Shown here in pieces: positions 1-7,625 of a stretch of 64,000 nucleotides of DNA. Source of the stretch: an uncultured Clostridium sp. (GTDB lineage: Bacteria > Bacillota > Clostridia > Lachnospirales > Lachnospiraceae); NCBI GenBank assembly GCA_945915475.1, contig CAMEFI010000009.1:1-64000 (forward strand). The letters run 5' to 3'. Each line of letters begins with the position of its first letter. Position 1 is the first letter of the stretch. The notes under the pieces are model-generated. The model was given only the letters and a program-made list of their open reading frames with translations. It was not told the DNA's origin and ran no database searches. Made by a program: the position numbers and the translations under genes.

Positions 1-163
1 GATAAACGCTGAAGGCATCTAAGCGTGAAGCCCCCCTCAAGATGAGATATCCCTGACAGAAGTCAATAAGACCCCTTGAAGACGACGAGGTAGATAGGCC
101 TGAGGTGGAAGTGCAGTAATGCATGGAGCTGACGGGTACTAATCGGTCGAAGGCTTAACTTAG
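1..163 (+). rRNA. 23S ribosomal RNA, 3' end only
   Basis: The first bases match the conserved 3' end of bacterial 23S rRNA: the GATAAACGCTGAAGGCATCT block, then GATGAGATATCCC, TGCATGGAGCTGACGGGTACTA and the closing GGCTTAACTTA. The gene begins before the window. The exact 3' end is estimated from the pairing partner sequence and may be off by a few bases. No 5S rRNA follows in the 120 bases before the tRNA genes. Confidence 0.95.
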
Positions 164-289
164 AAATGTGGAAGAGATGGCGGATCTTTGTATGAAGTTC
201 TGAAGGTACAGGAATTATTTATGAATATTTATCATATAATAATGATACCTTTAAGATTACCTGAGACATGGTAGTCTTGTGTTGTATAA

Positions 290-361
290 TCCCTGATAGC
301 TCAATGGTAGAGCACACGGCTGTTAACCGTGGTGTTGTAGGTTCGAGCCCTACTCGGGGAG
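290..361 (+). tRNA. tRNA-Asn (anticodon GTT)
   Basis: A full cloverleaf can be drawn. The acceptor stem pairs 290-296 with 354-360 (one T-G wobble), G361 is the discriminator base, the D-loop holds TCAATGGTAGAG, the anticodon loop is CTGTTAA (GTT) and the T-arm holds GGTTCGAGCCC. No CCA is encoded. It lies just downstream of the rRNA and was probably co-transcribed with it. Confidence 0.97.
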
Positions 362-366
362 TTTAT

Positions 367-437
367 GGCGCCATAGCCAAGTGGTAAGGCAGAGGTCTGC
401 AACACCTTTATCACCAGTTCAAATCTGGTTGGCGCCT
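367..437 (+). tRNA. tRNA-Cys (anticodon GCA)
   Basis: The acceptor stem GGCGCCA (367-373) pairs with TGGCGCC (430-436) and T437 is the discriminator. The anticodon loop CTGCAAC gives GCA. The T-arm is CCAGTTCAAATCTGG. It follows tRNA-Asn by five bases and ends the rRNA/tRNA transcription unit, which is closed by a strong terminator. Confidence 0.97.
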
Positions 438-445
438 CTTCAATG

Positions 446-479
446 AAACGCAATCCTTTTTGTAGGATTGCGTTTTTTA
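446..479 (+). terminator. Rho-independent terminator of the rRNA/tRNA unit
   Basis: A 12-bp stem (446-457 with 464-475, core ACGCAATCCT) has a 6-base loop and is followed by a T-run (473-478). It separates the stable RNA genes from the secretion locus. Confidence 0.93.
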
Positions 480-542
480 TTTTATGAATTATTAAATAAG
501 AAAAGTAATATAACAAAAAATGTAAAATGTAGTGAATGACCA

Positions 543-571
543 TTGAAAAAGGAAATTAAATCATATATAAT
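543..571 (+). promoter_or_regulatory. Sigma-A promoter of the type VII-like operon
   Basis: TTGAAA (543-548) and TATAAT (566-571) are separated by exactly 17 bases. The site lies 43 bases before the start codon at 615 and just after the rRNA unit terminator, so it is the obvious main promoter for the kinase/phosphatase/ATPase operon. A purine-rich AAGGGG Shine-Dalgarno sits at about 603-608. Confidence 0.85.
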
Positions 572-614
572 ATCTTCGGATATATACAAAATATGATGAA
601 TAGAAGGGGTAGTA

Positions 615-2249
615 ATGAAAAACAGAATTTTAAAATTTTTATTTTGCATGGTATGTATATTGACAGTAATTGGGTATAAAGATGATGTGAATGCAACAGG
701 TCAATATTTTGAAAACAATAAAAATAGTATTGTCCAGGTGGTTATGTCATATACAGCAGATGATGGAACACGCTATATTCTACAATCAGGGAGTGGAATT
801 GTAATTAATAGTAATACTATCCTAACAAATCGTCATGTGGTACATATAAGCAATGCAAATATGAAGAAGGCAAAAAAGCTGACTAATGTAAAGGATTTAT
901 CAAGAGATTCCATTGCAATTGGAATTGTTAAGCAGGATGATGTATTAATTAATGCCACAATATCACAGGAAAGTCAGGAAAAAGACTTTGCGTTGTTGAC
1001 ATTAGAGGAACTTACAGATCGCACACCAGCTGTTTTAGGAACAAGTAGCACTGTTCTTGCAGCAGATCGGGTAACAGCAATCGGATATCCTACAACAAAG
1101 CCGTTTAGTAAGGAAGGAGCACAGTTATTTGCACCTACAGGAACGCATATTATTCCAGGAATTATTGCGGAAGTAGGACTTGGTAATATTACAGTTAGTG
1201 GAACTATTTCTTCCGGTAATTCAGGTGGTGCATTGGTCAATGATAATACGGGAGAAGTAATTGGATTACTCGTATATAAGAAACAAGAGTCGAAGAGTGG
1301 AACTTTTTCAGTTTTGCCAATTGATGACTTGAAAAATCCATATTTAGCAGGAACATCTTATACCGATGGTAGTATTGTAGCCTCTACAGAAGCAACACCT
1401 ACAGAAGAGGTACCGGTGGAAGAGACAACGGAAGCACCTACAGTTGATAAGACATTATTACAGAAGACTGTTGATTCGGCGTTAGCATTGAATAGTGAAG
1501 ATTATACAGAGGCAAGTTATCTGCATTTATATGATGCAATTAAAGATGCGCAATATGTATTAGATAATGAAGCTGCTACACAGGAAGAAGTAGATAGAGC
1601 GTTAACGGCGCTTCAAGATGGCAAACAGTCACTGGCTATCGAAAAAGGGATTAATTGGGTATTAATCGTATGTATTATATTAGCAGTTCTTGTTGTGATT
1701 GCAATTGTTGTTGTAATCATTGTATTAGTCAATATGAAGAAGAAGGAAAAGGAACGGAATCAGTTTAAAGTAGTCCCACAGGGTGAGATTGAAGCAGCAC
1801 AGGGTCAGATTAATTTTGGTGCATCTGATGAATTTGCTACAGCAAGTGAAAAATTAGCGCACTCTGTCAACAATTATGATACGATGCCATTGAACAGTGC
1901 AGGAATGAATCAAGATACAGAAGGAACAACCGTATTAACACAGACACCTAGTCTTCATCCTTGTTTAATAAGAATAAAGAATGGGGAAAGGCGGGATATT
2001 GATGCAAGGGAATTTGTAATTGGACAAGACCCATCAAGAGTGAATTATTGTATCACGGACAATATAACAATTAGTCGATGTCATATGAAGATTATTACGG
2101 AAGGGATTCGTTTCTATGCGATGGATTTAGGTTCTACAAATCGTACTTATGTAAATGGCGCAGTAATTCCTCCGAATCAGAAGTTTGAGATCAGGAATGG
2201 TGATAGTATTCGTATATCAGATGAGGAATTTACTTTTGAAGTGAAATAG
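615..2249 (+). CDS. Membrane-anchored trypsin-like serine protease with FIVAR-like and FHA domains
   Basis: The 544-residue protein has a signal peptide (about 1-27), a trypsin/HtrA-like domain, a Thr/Glu/Pro-rich linker (about 255-278), a FIVAR-like helical segment (about 280-340), one membrane helix (348-372) and a cytoplasmic FHA domain (about 455-544). The triad is complete: H74 in TNRHV, D124 in EKDFALL and S203 in SSGNSGGALV. The FHA domain keeps the phosphothreonine-binding pattern (ISRCH and STNRTYVNG). A TEGTTVLTQTP segment just before the FHA is a plausible phospho-threonine target. It opens the operon and is followed 15 bases later by the phosphatase. I infer an outward-facing protease whose internal FHA responds to the kinase encoded two genes on; substrates are unknown. 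The gene at 26307 encodes a paralogue without the triad. Confidence 0.85.
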   Translation: MKNRILKFLFCMVCILTVIGYKDDVNATGQYFENNKNSIVQVVMSYTADDGTRYILQSGSGIVINSNTILTNRHVVHISNANMKKAKKLTNVKDLSRDSIAIGIVKQDDVLINATISQESQEKDFALLTLEELTDRTPAVLGTSSTVLAADRVTAIGYPTTKPFSKEGAQLFAPTGTHIIPGIIAEVGLGNITVSGTISSGNSGGALVNDNTGEVIGLLVYKKQESKSGTFSVLPIDDLKNPYLAGTSYTDGSIVASTEATPTEEVPVEETTEAPTVDKTLLQKTVDSALALNSEDYTEASYLHLYDAIKDAQYVLDNEAATQEEVDRALTALQDGKQSLAIEKGINWVLIVCIILAVLVVIAIVVVIIVLVNMKKKEKERNQFKVVPQGEIEAAQGQINFGASDEFATASEKLAHSVNNYDTMPLNSAGMNQDTEGTTVLTQTPSLHPCLIRIKNGERRDIDAREFVIGQDPSRVNYCITDNITISRCHMKIITEGIRFYAMDLGSTNRTYVNGAVIPPNQKFEIRNGDSIRISDEEFTFEVK

Positions 2250-2263
2250 AAAAGAGGGGAGTT

Positions 2264-3031
2264 ATGGAATATATATCTGCAATATGTTCTGATATTGGTA
2301 ATGTAAAAAAAGTGAATCAGGACGCTTCGCTTGTTCTAAAAGCAGAGACAGAAATAGGAGATGTTTTATTTGCTGTTGTTTGTGATGGAATGGGTGGATT
2401 GGAGAAAGGTGAACTTGCAAGTACAACTGTAATTTTAGGAATGCAGGAGTGGTTTGAGAGTATATTTCCTAACTTACTATATTATAATTTTACATATGAT
2501 GCGCTTAAAAATAGCTGGTTGAATGCTATTTTGGAACTCAATGGCACAATTCGTATGTATGGAGAACAAACGCATATTAGTTTGGGTACAACATTAACAG
2601 CATTATTATTGGTAAATGGTGCATATTATATTTGTAATATTGGAGATTCCAGAATCTATTATTTAAAAGATGGAGTCTCCCAATTAACGCGGGATCAGTC
2701 ATTTATTCAGCAGGAGATAGATATGGGTAGGATGACAGAAGAAGAAGCATTGTATAGTAAGCAGCGAAGTGTGTTGTTGCAGTGTATTGGTGTTTCAGAT
2801 TCTGTTACCCCGGATTTTTACTGTGGAGAATATATGGAGAATTCCGCTTTTGTTTTGTGTTCAGATGGATTTCGTCATGAAATTTCCAATGAAGAGATGT
2901 GGAATTGTCTGAATCCTAGTTTTTTGGACGGGGAAAAACAGATAGAGGGAAATCTCCGGTATTTAATTGATTTGGTGAAAAGCAGAGGGGAACAGGATAA
3001 TATTACAGCTACACTGGTATCTGTTAAATAG
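2264..3031 (+). CDS. PP2C-family Ser/Thr protein phosphatase
   Basis: A 255-residue soluble protein with the metal-binding signatures of bacterial PP2C (PrpC/Stp-like) enzymes: VNQD near residue 20, CDGMGG at 40-45, NIGDSRIYYL in the middle, LCSDGF near residue 200 and EQDN at 243-246. It has no signal or membrane segment. Length is normal for the family. It reverses Ser/Thr phosphorylation; its stop lies 8 bases before the kinase start, the usual phosphatase-kinase pairing. The FHA proteins of the operon and the kinase itself are the likely substrates (inference). The start ATG follows a GAGGGGAG ribosome site. Confidence 0.93.
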   Translation: MEYISAICSDIGNVKKVNQDASLVLKAETEIGDVLFAVVCDGMGGLEKGELASTTVILGMQEWFESIFPNLLYYNFTYDALKNSWLNAILELNGTIRMYGEQTHISLGTTLTALLLVNGAYYICNIGDSRIYYLKDGVSQLTRDQSFIQQEIDMGRMTEEEALYSKQRSVLLQCIGVSDSVTPDFYCGEYMENSAFVLCSDGFRHEISNEEMWNCLNPSFLDGEKQIEGNLRYLIDLVKSRGEQDNITATLVSVK

Positions 3032-3039
3032 GAGGCTAC

Positions 3040-4734
3040 ATGTTAGAGATAGGGTCAATTATTGATGGAAAATACAAAATATTAAGCAAAATCGGCCAGG
3101 GTGGTATGAGTACCGTATATCTTGCATTAAATGAACGTGCTAACAAATCATGGGCAATTAAGGAAGTGCGAAAAGATGGTGTAGCTGATTTTGAAGTGAT
3201 CAAACAGAGCCAGATGGTAGAGACGAATCTGTTAAAGAAGTTAAATCATCCCAATTTGCCAAGCATCATAGATGTAATTGATAGAGAAGACTGTTTCTTA
3301 ATTGTAATGGATTACATAGAGGGCAATACGTTAAGTGATGCATTGAAAGTGAAGAAACGTCTGGATTGTCAAGATGTGATAGAATGGGCAAAGCAGCTGT
3401 GTGATGTGCTGGAGTATCTTCATACGAGACAGCCGGCTATTATTTATCGTGATATGAAACCTTCAAATGTTATGTTGAAACCGGACGGTACGGTAATGCT
3501 GATTGATTTTGGTATTGCAAGAGAATTTAAGGAACAGAACGTAGAAGACACTACCTGTTTGGGAACCAGAGGATATGCTGCACCGGAACAATTTGGTGGG
3601 CATGGACAGACAGATGCCAGAACAGATATTTACTGTTTAGGAGCAACTATTTATCATTTGGTAACAGGACATAATCCTTGTGATCCACCATATGAGATGT
3701 ATCCAATCCGGCATTGGGATCCTTCTTTTTCATCCGGATTAGAGAAGATTATTTTGAAATGTACCCAGAAGAATCCGGATGACCGTTATCAGTCATGTGC
3801 AGAACTTTTATATGCTTTAGAGCATTATGAAGAGGAAGAGGAAGGGTACAAGAAAGTACAGAATATAAAATGGTATACATTTTTTATGACGGTTGTGTTA
3901 ACAGTTGTGATGGGTATTTGTACGTTATTAAGTCATTTTGGGATGACAAATATGACAAAGGATCAGTATGAGGAATATTTAAATAATGCATCCATGGCAT
4001 CAGATACAGAGGAGAAGTATCAATATTATGCGGAAGCAATAGAATTGAATCCTACCAATGAAGAAGCATATATGGATGCGGTAACGGCGATGCAGGCGGA
4101 TGGTGTGTTTGACAACAGAGAAAGCGAGATTATCCGTCAGATGGTTCCGTCTCATATCAATGATCTTGAGAAGAATAAAGAAGGATACATTCAATTGGCA
4201 TATGAGCTTGGAATGATGTATTTTTACTATTCAGAGAATGGTCAGGATACACAGAATGCAATGAAATGGTTGAATATTGCCATCGGAAATAAGACAAATG
4301 ATATTACAGAGAATGAGATTAGTACAATTCTGGGTGCAAAGAAATTAAGGAGAGCGCAGATACTATATAACATTTGCCAATATTATCAGAATCTGGGTGT
4401 ATTGAACAAAGAAGGGGATTACGAGGGGGATTATAAAACACTTTGGGATGACCTTTCAAGTATCATTAAAGAAGATCTGGCAAAAGAAGATAATAATGTA
4501 ACTGCTTTGGTTATGTATAATTTCATGGCAATTCAGATTAATCAGAATGCACAACATTTTGTGGATGCAGGTGTTGAAAAAAATGAAATGGATCAGCGGC
4601 TTAGTATGATAAAGGAACAGATGTCATTTGATAAGAATAATTCTTATGAAAAGGAATTATATGATAAGTTGTGTAACAGTTTAGAACATGCGGAGAATGC
4701 GTTAGAGGTTGCAACAAGTGCTACGCAGGAGTAG
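3040..4734 (+). CDS. Transmembrane Ser/Thr protein kinase with external helical domain, EssB-like architecture
   Basis: 564 residues. The kinase domain (about 10-265) is intact: glycine loop GQGGMSTVY, K41 in AIKEV, the catalytic loop YRDMKPSN with D138, DFG with D156, and APE at 181-183. One membrane helix lies at about 278-300. The outer part (about 305-564) is all-helical and TPR-like (for example EAIELNPTNEEAY), with no PASTA repeats. In type VIIb secretion, EssB/YukC has the same order (cytoplasmic kinase fold, one helix, external helical domain) but a dead kinase fold. Here the catalytic residues are kept, so the protein may serve both as signalling kinase and as EssB-like machine part (inference). 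The start has a TAGGAGG site overlapping the phosphatase stop. Confidence 0.9.
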   Translation: MLEIGSIIDGKYKILSKIGQGGMSTVYLALNERANKSWAIKEVRKDGVADFEVIKQSQMVETNLLKKLNHPNLPSIIDVIDREDCFLIVMDYIEGNTLSDALKVKKRLDCQDVIEWAKQLCDVLEYLHTRQPAIIYRDMKPSNVMLKPDGTVMLIDFGIAREFKEQNVEDTTCLGTRGYAAPEQFGGHGQTDARTDIYCLGATIYHLVTGHNPCDPPYEMYPIRHWDPSFSSGLEKIILKCTQKNPDDRYQSCAELLYALEHYEEEEEGYKKVQNIKWYTFFMTVVLTVVMGICTLLSHFGMTNMTKDQYEEYLNNASMASDTEEKYQYYAEAIELNPTNEEAYMDAVTAMQADGVFDNRESEIIRQMVPSHINDLEKNKEGYIQLAYELGMMYFYYSENGQDTQNAMKWLNIAIGNKTNDITENEISTILGAKKLRRAQILYNICQYYQNLGVLNKEGDYEGDYKTLWDDLSSIIKEDLAKEDNNVTALVMYNFMAIQINQNAQHFVDAGVEKNEMDQRLSMIKEQMSFDKNNSYEKELYDKLCNSLEHAENALEVATSATQE

Positions 4735-4749
4735 TGGAGAGGGATAGAT

Positions 4750-5295
4750 ATGACATTAGAGACTTACAAAACATTATATATGTTTTTTCTTGTAGCAACA
4801 ATTGTACTCTTTATTTTGTCGGTTGTGTTTTTCTTTGTATTTGACATCCGGAAAATATTCAGCATTAAAACCGGACGTGCAATGCGCAAAAGCGTAAAAG
4901 AATTGAATGAGATTAATCGAAGTGAAGATAATCGCAACAGAAAGAAGTACAAAGGTCGTTCTATGCAGTTAAGCAAAGAATTGACAGGAGAAACAGGAAA
5001 GGTGACAGAAGATTTACCACCTTTAAAAGAAAAAACGATGGAAGTAGAAGGTTCAACATTTGTAACGGCACCATTAGATGAAGAGCCTACGGTGACATTG
5101 AAACAGATAAATAATGTATTAGAACCGGAAACAGAAATTCTGATTCGCCCAGAGGCAGAAGGGGAAAAACCACCAATGCCGGTGATAGAAGAACCTGTGA
5201 TTCCGGAGCAGCTGGCAGGGGAGAAACGATTCTTTCAAATTGTTGAGAGAAAAGTGGTTATTTTTGCCAATGAAGTAATACAGAATGTTCAGTGA
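4750..5295 (+). CDS. Small single-pass membrane protein of the type VII-like locus, unknown function
   Basis: 181 residues. A hydrophobic helix at about 9-32 is followed by a basic stretch and then an acidic, proline-rich, probably disordered cytoplasmic tail. I recognise no domain. Threonine-containing acidic motifs in the tail (DEEPTVTL and PETEILI) resemble targets of FHA-linked Ser/Thr kinases, which fits its place directly after the kinase. By size, topology and position it could stand in for EssA, but I see no sequence similarity to support that. Translation starts 16 bases after the kinase stop behind an AGAGGG site. A short inverted repeat (GTGACAC/GTGTCAC, 5292-5320) overlaps its stop codon. 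Confidence 0.7.
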   Translation: MTLETYKTLYMFFLVATIVLFILSVVFFFVFDIRKIFSIKTGRAMRKSVKELNEINRSEDNRNRKKYKGRSMQLSKELTGETGKVTEDLPPLKEKTMEVEGSTFVTAPLDEEPTVTLKQINNVLEPETEILIRPEAEGEKPPMPVIEEPVIPEQLAGEKRFFQIVERKVVIFANEVIQNVQ

Positions 5296-5353
5296 CACAG
5301 TTGAGGGAATTAAGTGTCACAGATAATATGATAATCAGGTATGGTGAATAAGT

Positions 5354-7609
5354 ATGAGAAAAAGAAAGCATTTAAATAAAATAGGGAAAATGATACTTAC
5401 AGCAGGAATACTCTGTTTTACTGCACTGCCGGTTGAGGCGAAGGTGACCCAGGAGGATCTGGCTAATCCTGTAGTGGATGTGGATTCACATCATTATGGA
5501 GAATATGAGAAAGAAAAAGCAAGAACTCCAGTAACTACAGAACATGGTACACTATATTATGATGTAGAACATATTACAGTATTCCATTATGTATATTTTG
5601 GAAGCTATCCTCAAAGAGAACTTAAGGGAGAAGAGTTGACCCAGGATATTATCAATGCTTCCTATGATGAGTATGGAAATGGGTTTGTAAATGGGAGACA
5701 GATACGGAGATTGTCAAAGGAATTGGTAACAACATGGGGTACTCTAAATGGAATTCCTCGTATATTTGAAGCTTTGGAAAGAGCAGGAGGGTACAGATAT
5801 TTCTTATATGAACCAATTAAGTGGAGAATTTTAAGTAATGAGGATTCACAGTTGCTTTTATTGACAGATAAAGCAATTGACCTACAAATGTATACAGATC
5901 ACGGCAGTTCTCTTTGTAACTGGAAAGACTGTGATATTCGGCGATGGTTAAATTATGAGGGCGGTGAGCCTACAGTTGATATTGGTTATGGGTATCAGTA
6001 TAAAAATCCGGGATTTTTATATTATGCCTTTTCAGAAGAAGAAAGGGGAAAAATACAGATATCTGAAGTAATAAGAGACAGATATCCACGTCCTGAGGAG
6101 AAAGAGGAAGAGATTACCAATGATAAGATATTTATCTTAGGTCTGTGTGACCTGGAAAATAAGAAGTATGGAATGTGTTATGATACCGGATCGTGTGAGG
6201 CAAATTATATAGCAAATACAGATTATTGCAGATCTATGAGCATGTTTGTTGATAATGATTCTTCAATAGAAGATACAACGGTTTGGCTAAGAACAGAAGC
6301 AACTTATGCCCCTATAGATCGTATGCCCTCGCCAGGATTAATGACAATGACCGGGCAAAAGATAAAAGGTGACGATGGGTGTATATCTCTAAGTGGTCAT
6401 GTAGGTTTTAAGGGGACATTACCTAATATGGATACTATTTATGTACAACCAGCTACGAGAGTAGGTTACACATTAGATGACTGTATTAAAGTATCATTTC
6501 AGACCAACACAAGCGATACTATTGAAGACCAGGTTCTTTTAGGAAGTAATTATGTAATGGAGCCGGAAACGGTTACCAATGGAACGAATATCTTTATGGG
6601 ATGGTATCTGGACGAAGCGTGTACGAAGCCGTATCTGTTTGATAAGAAAGTGACGGAAGATACAACACTTTATGCAGGATGGAAACAAAGTGTTCCTACC
6701 GGTGTTACGGGTGGGAAATTGAAGATAGAAGGAACAACATCCGCCATGGAATATGCATCCTCAAACAAAGAAGATGCAAAATGGAGTGATTGTCAGGATG
6801 GAATAACCATGGTACCAAATGAGGGAACATGGTATGTGAGATATAAAAAGACACCACAGTTATTTGAAAGCGAATCCATAGAGGTGCAAGTGGCCAATGT
6901 GGAACAGAAGGTGCAGGAGTTTATAAAGGAAAATCAGATTCCGGAAACTGTCACGGCAGTTACACAGGATGTGATTCTTGCAGCGAAGGATGATAAAGAT
7001 ATTGCAGGTTCTTCCTTTATTACACTGCAGGCGGAAGCAGCGAAAGCAACAAAGAAATCTGTGAAGTTAAAATGGAAGAAACAAAAGGAAGCAGACGGAT
7101 ATCTGATCTATGGAGCTCCATGTAATACAAAGAAACAAAAGAATCCGTACCAACTGATTGAGACAATTTCTTCCAACAATACGGTTACCTATACACATAA
7201 GCAATTGAAAAAAGGCAGGTACTATAAGTATATTGTTGCGGCATACAAAGACATTGAAGGTCAGAAAGTGTATACTGCCATATCCAAAACCATACATGTA
7301 ACAACATCGGGTGGCAGATATGGAAATGCAAAAGCAGTCAAGATAAAGACCGGAAAAGGTATGACTTATAAAAAAGGAATTTACACACTGCAGATAAAGA
7401 AAAACAAAAAGTATACGATACATGCATCCGAGGTTAGGGAAAATAAAAAGATTCAGCAGCATAGAAAGATTTCTTTTGAAAGTGACAATAAGGATATTGC
7501 AATTGTTACATCAAAGGGAATCATAAAGGCAAAGAAAAAAGGAAGCTGCAACATATATGTATATGGACAAAATGGTGTATATGCAAAGATTCAGTTAAAA
7601 GTAAAATAG
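5354..7609 (+). CDS. Secreted surface protein with DUF6273-like, InlB-type repeat and Ig-like domains
   Basis: 751 residues with a signal peptide (about 1-29). Residues about 70-370 resemble DUF6273, seen in FGSYPQREL, EPIKWRIL and a later DTTVWLRT. A Listeria-Bacteroides (InlB B) repeat follows around 405-447, ending in TEDTTLYAGW. A fibronectin-III-like segment (around 560-645) and a C-terminal Big-2-like Ig domain with NKDIAIVTSKGIIKAKKKG complete it. No sortase motif or C-terminal membrane helix is visible, so it may be released or held by other interactions. It sits between the kinase part and the giant surface protein of the operon; its role in secretion or adhesion is inferred only. 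The ribosome site is weak. Confidence 0.75.
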   Translation: MRKRKHLNKIGKMILTAGILCFTALPVEAKVTQEDLANPVVDVDSHHYGEYEKEKARTPVTTEHGTLYYDVEHITVFHYVYFGSYPQRELKGEELTQDIINASYDEYGNGFVNGRQIRRLSKELVTTWGTLNGIPRIFEALERAGGYRYFLYEPIKWRILSNEDSQLLLLTDKAIDLQMYTDHGSSLCNWKDCDIRRWLNYEGGEPTVDIGYGYQYKNPGFLYYAFSEEERGKIQISEVIRDRYPRPEEKEEEITNDKIFILGLCDLENKKYGMCYDTGSCEANYIANTDYCRSMSMFVDNDSSIEDTTVWLRTEATYAPIDRMPSPGLMTMTGQKIKGDDGCISLSGHVGFKGTLPNMDTIYVQPATRVGYTLDDCIKVSFQTNTSDTIEDQVLLGSNYVMEPETVTNGTNIFMGWYLDEACTKPYLFDKKVTEDTTLYAGWKQSVPTGVTGGKLKIEGTTSAMEYASSNKEDAKWSDCQDGITMVPNEGTWYVRYKKTPQLFESESIEVQVANVEQKVQEFIKENQIPETVTAVTQDVILAAKDDKDIAGSSFITLQAEAAKATKKSVKLKWKKQKEADGYLIYGAPCNTKKQKNPYQLIETISSNNTVTYTHKQLKKGRYYKYIVAAYKDIEGQKVYTAISKTIHVTTSGGRYGNAKAVKIKTGKGMTYKKGIYTLQIKKNKKYTIHASEVRENKKIQQHRKISFESDNKDIAIVTSKGIIKAKKKGSCNIYVYGQNGVYAKIQLKVK

Positions 7610-7625
7610 GAGAGGAGAATTACCA

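Noticed and set aside
164-289. Search for a 5S rRNA gene after the 23S rRNA
   Set aside because: The 126 bases before tRNA-Asn hold no 5S-like conserved blocks and are too A+T-rich; the 5S gene must be elsewhere or upstream in the operon.
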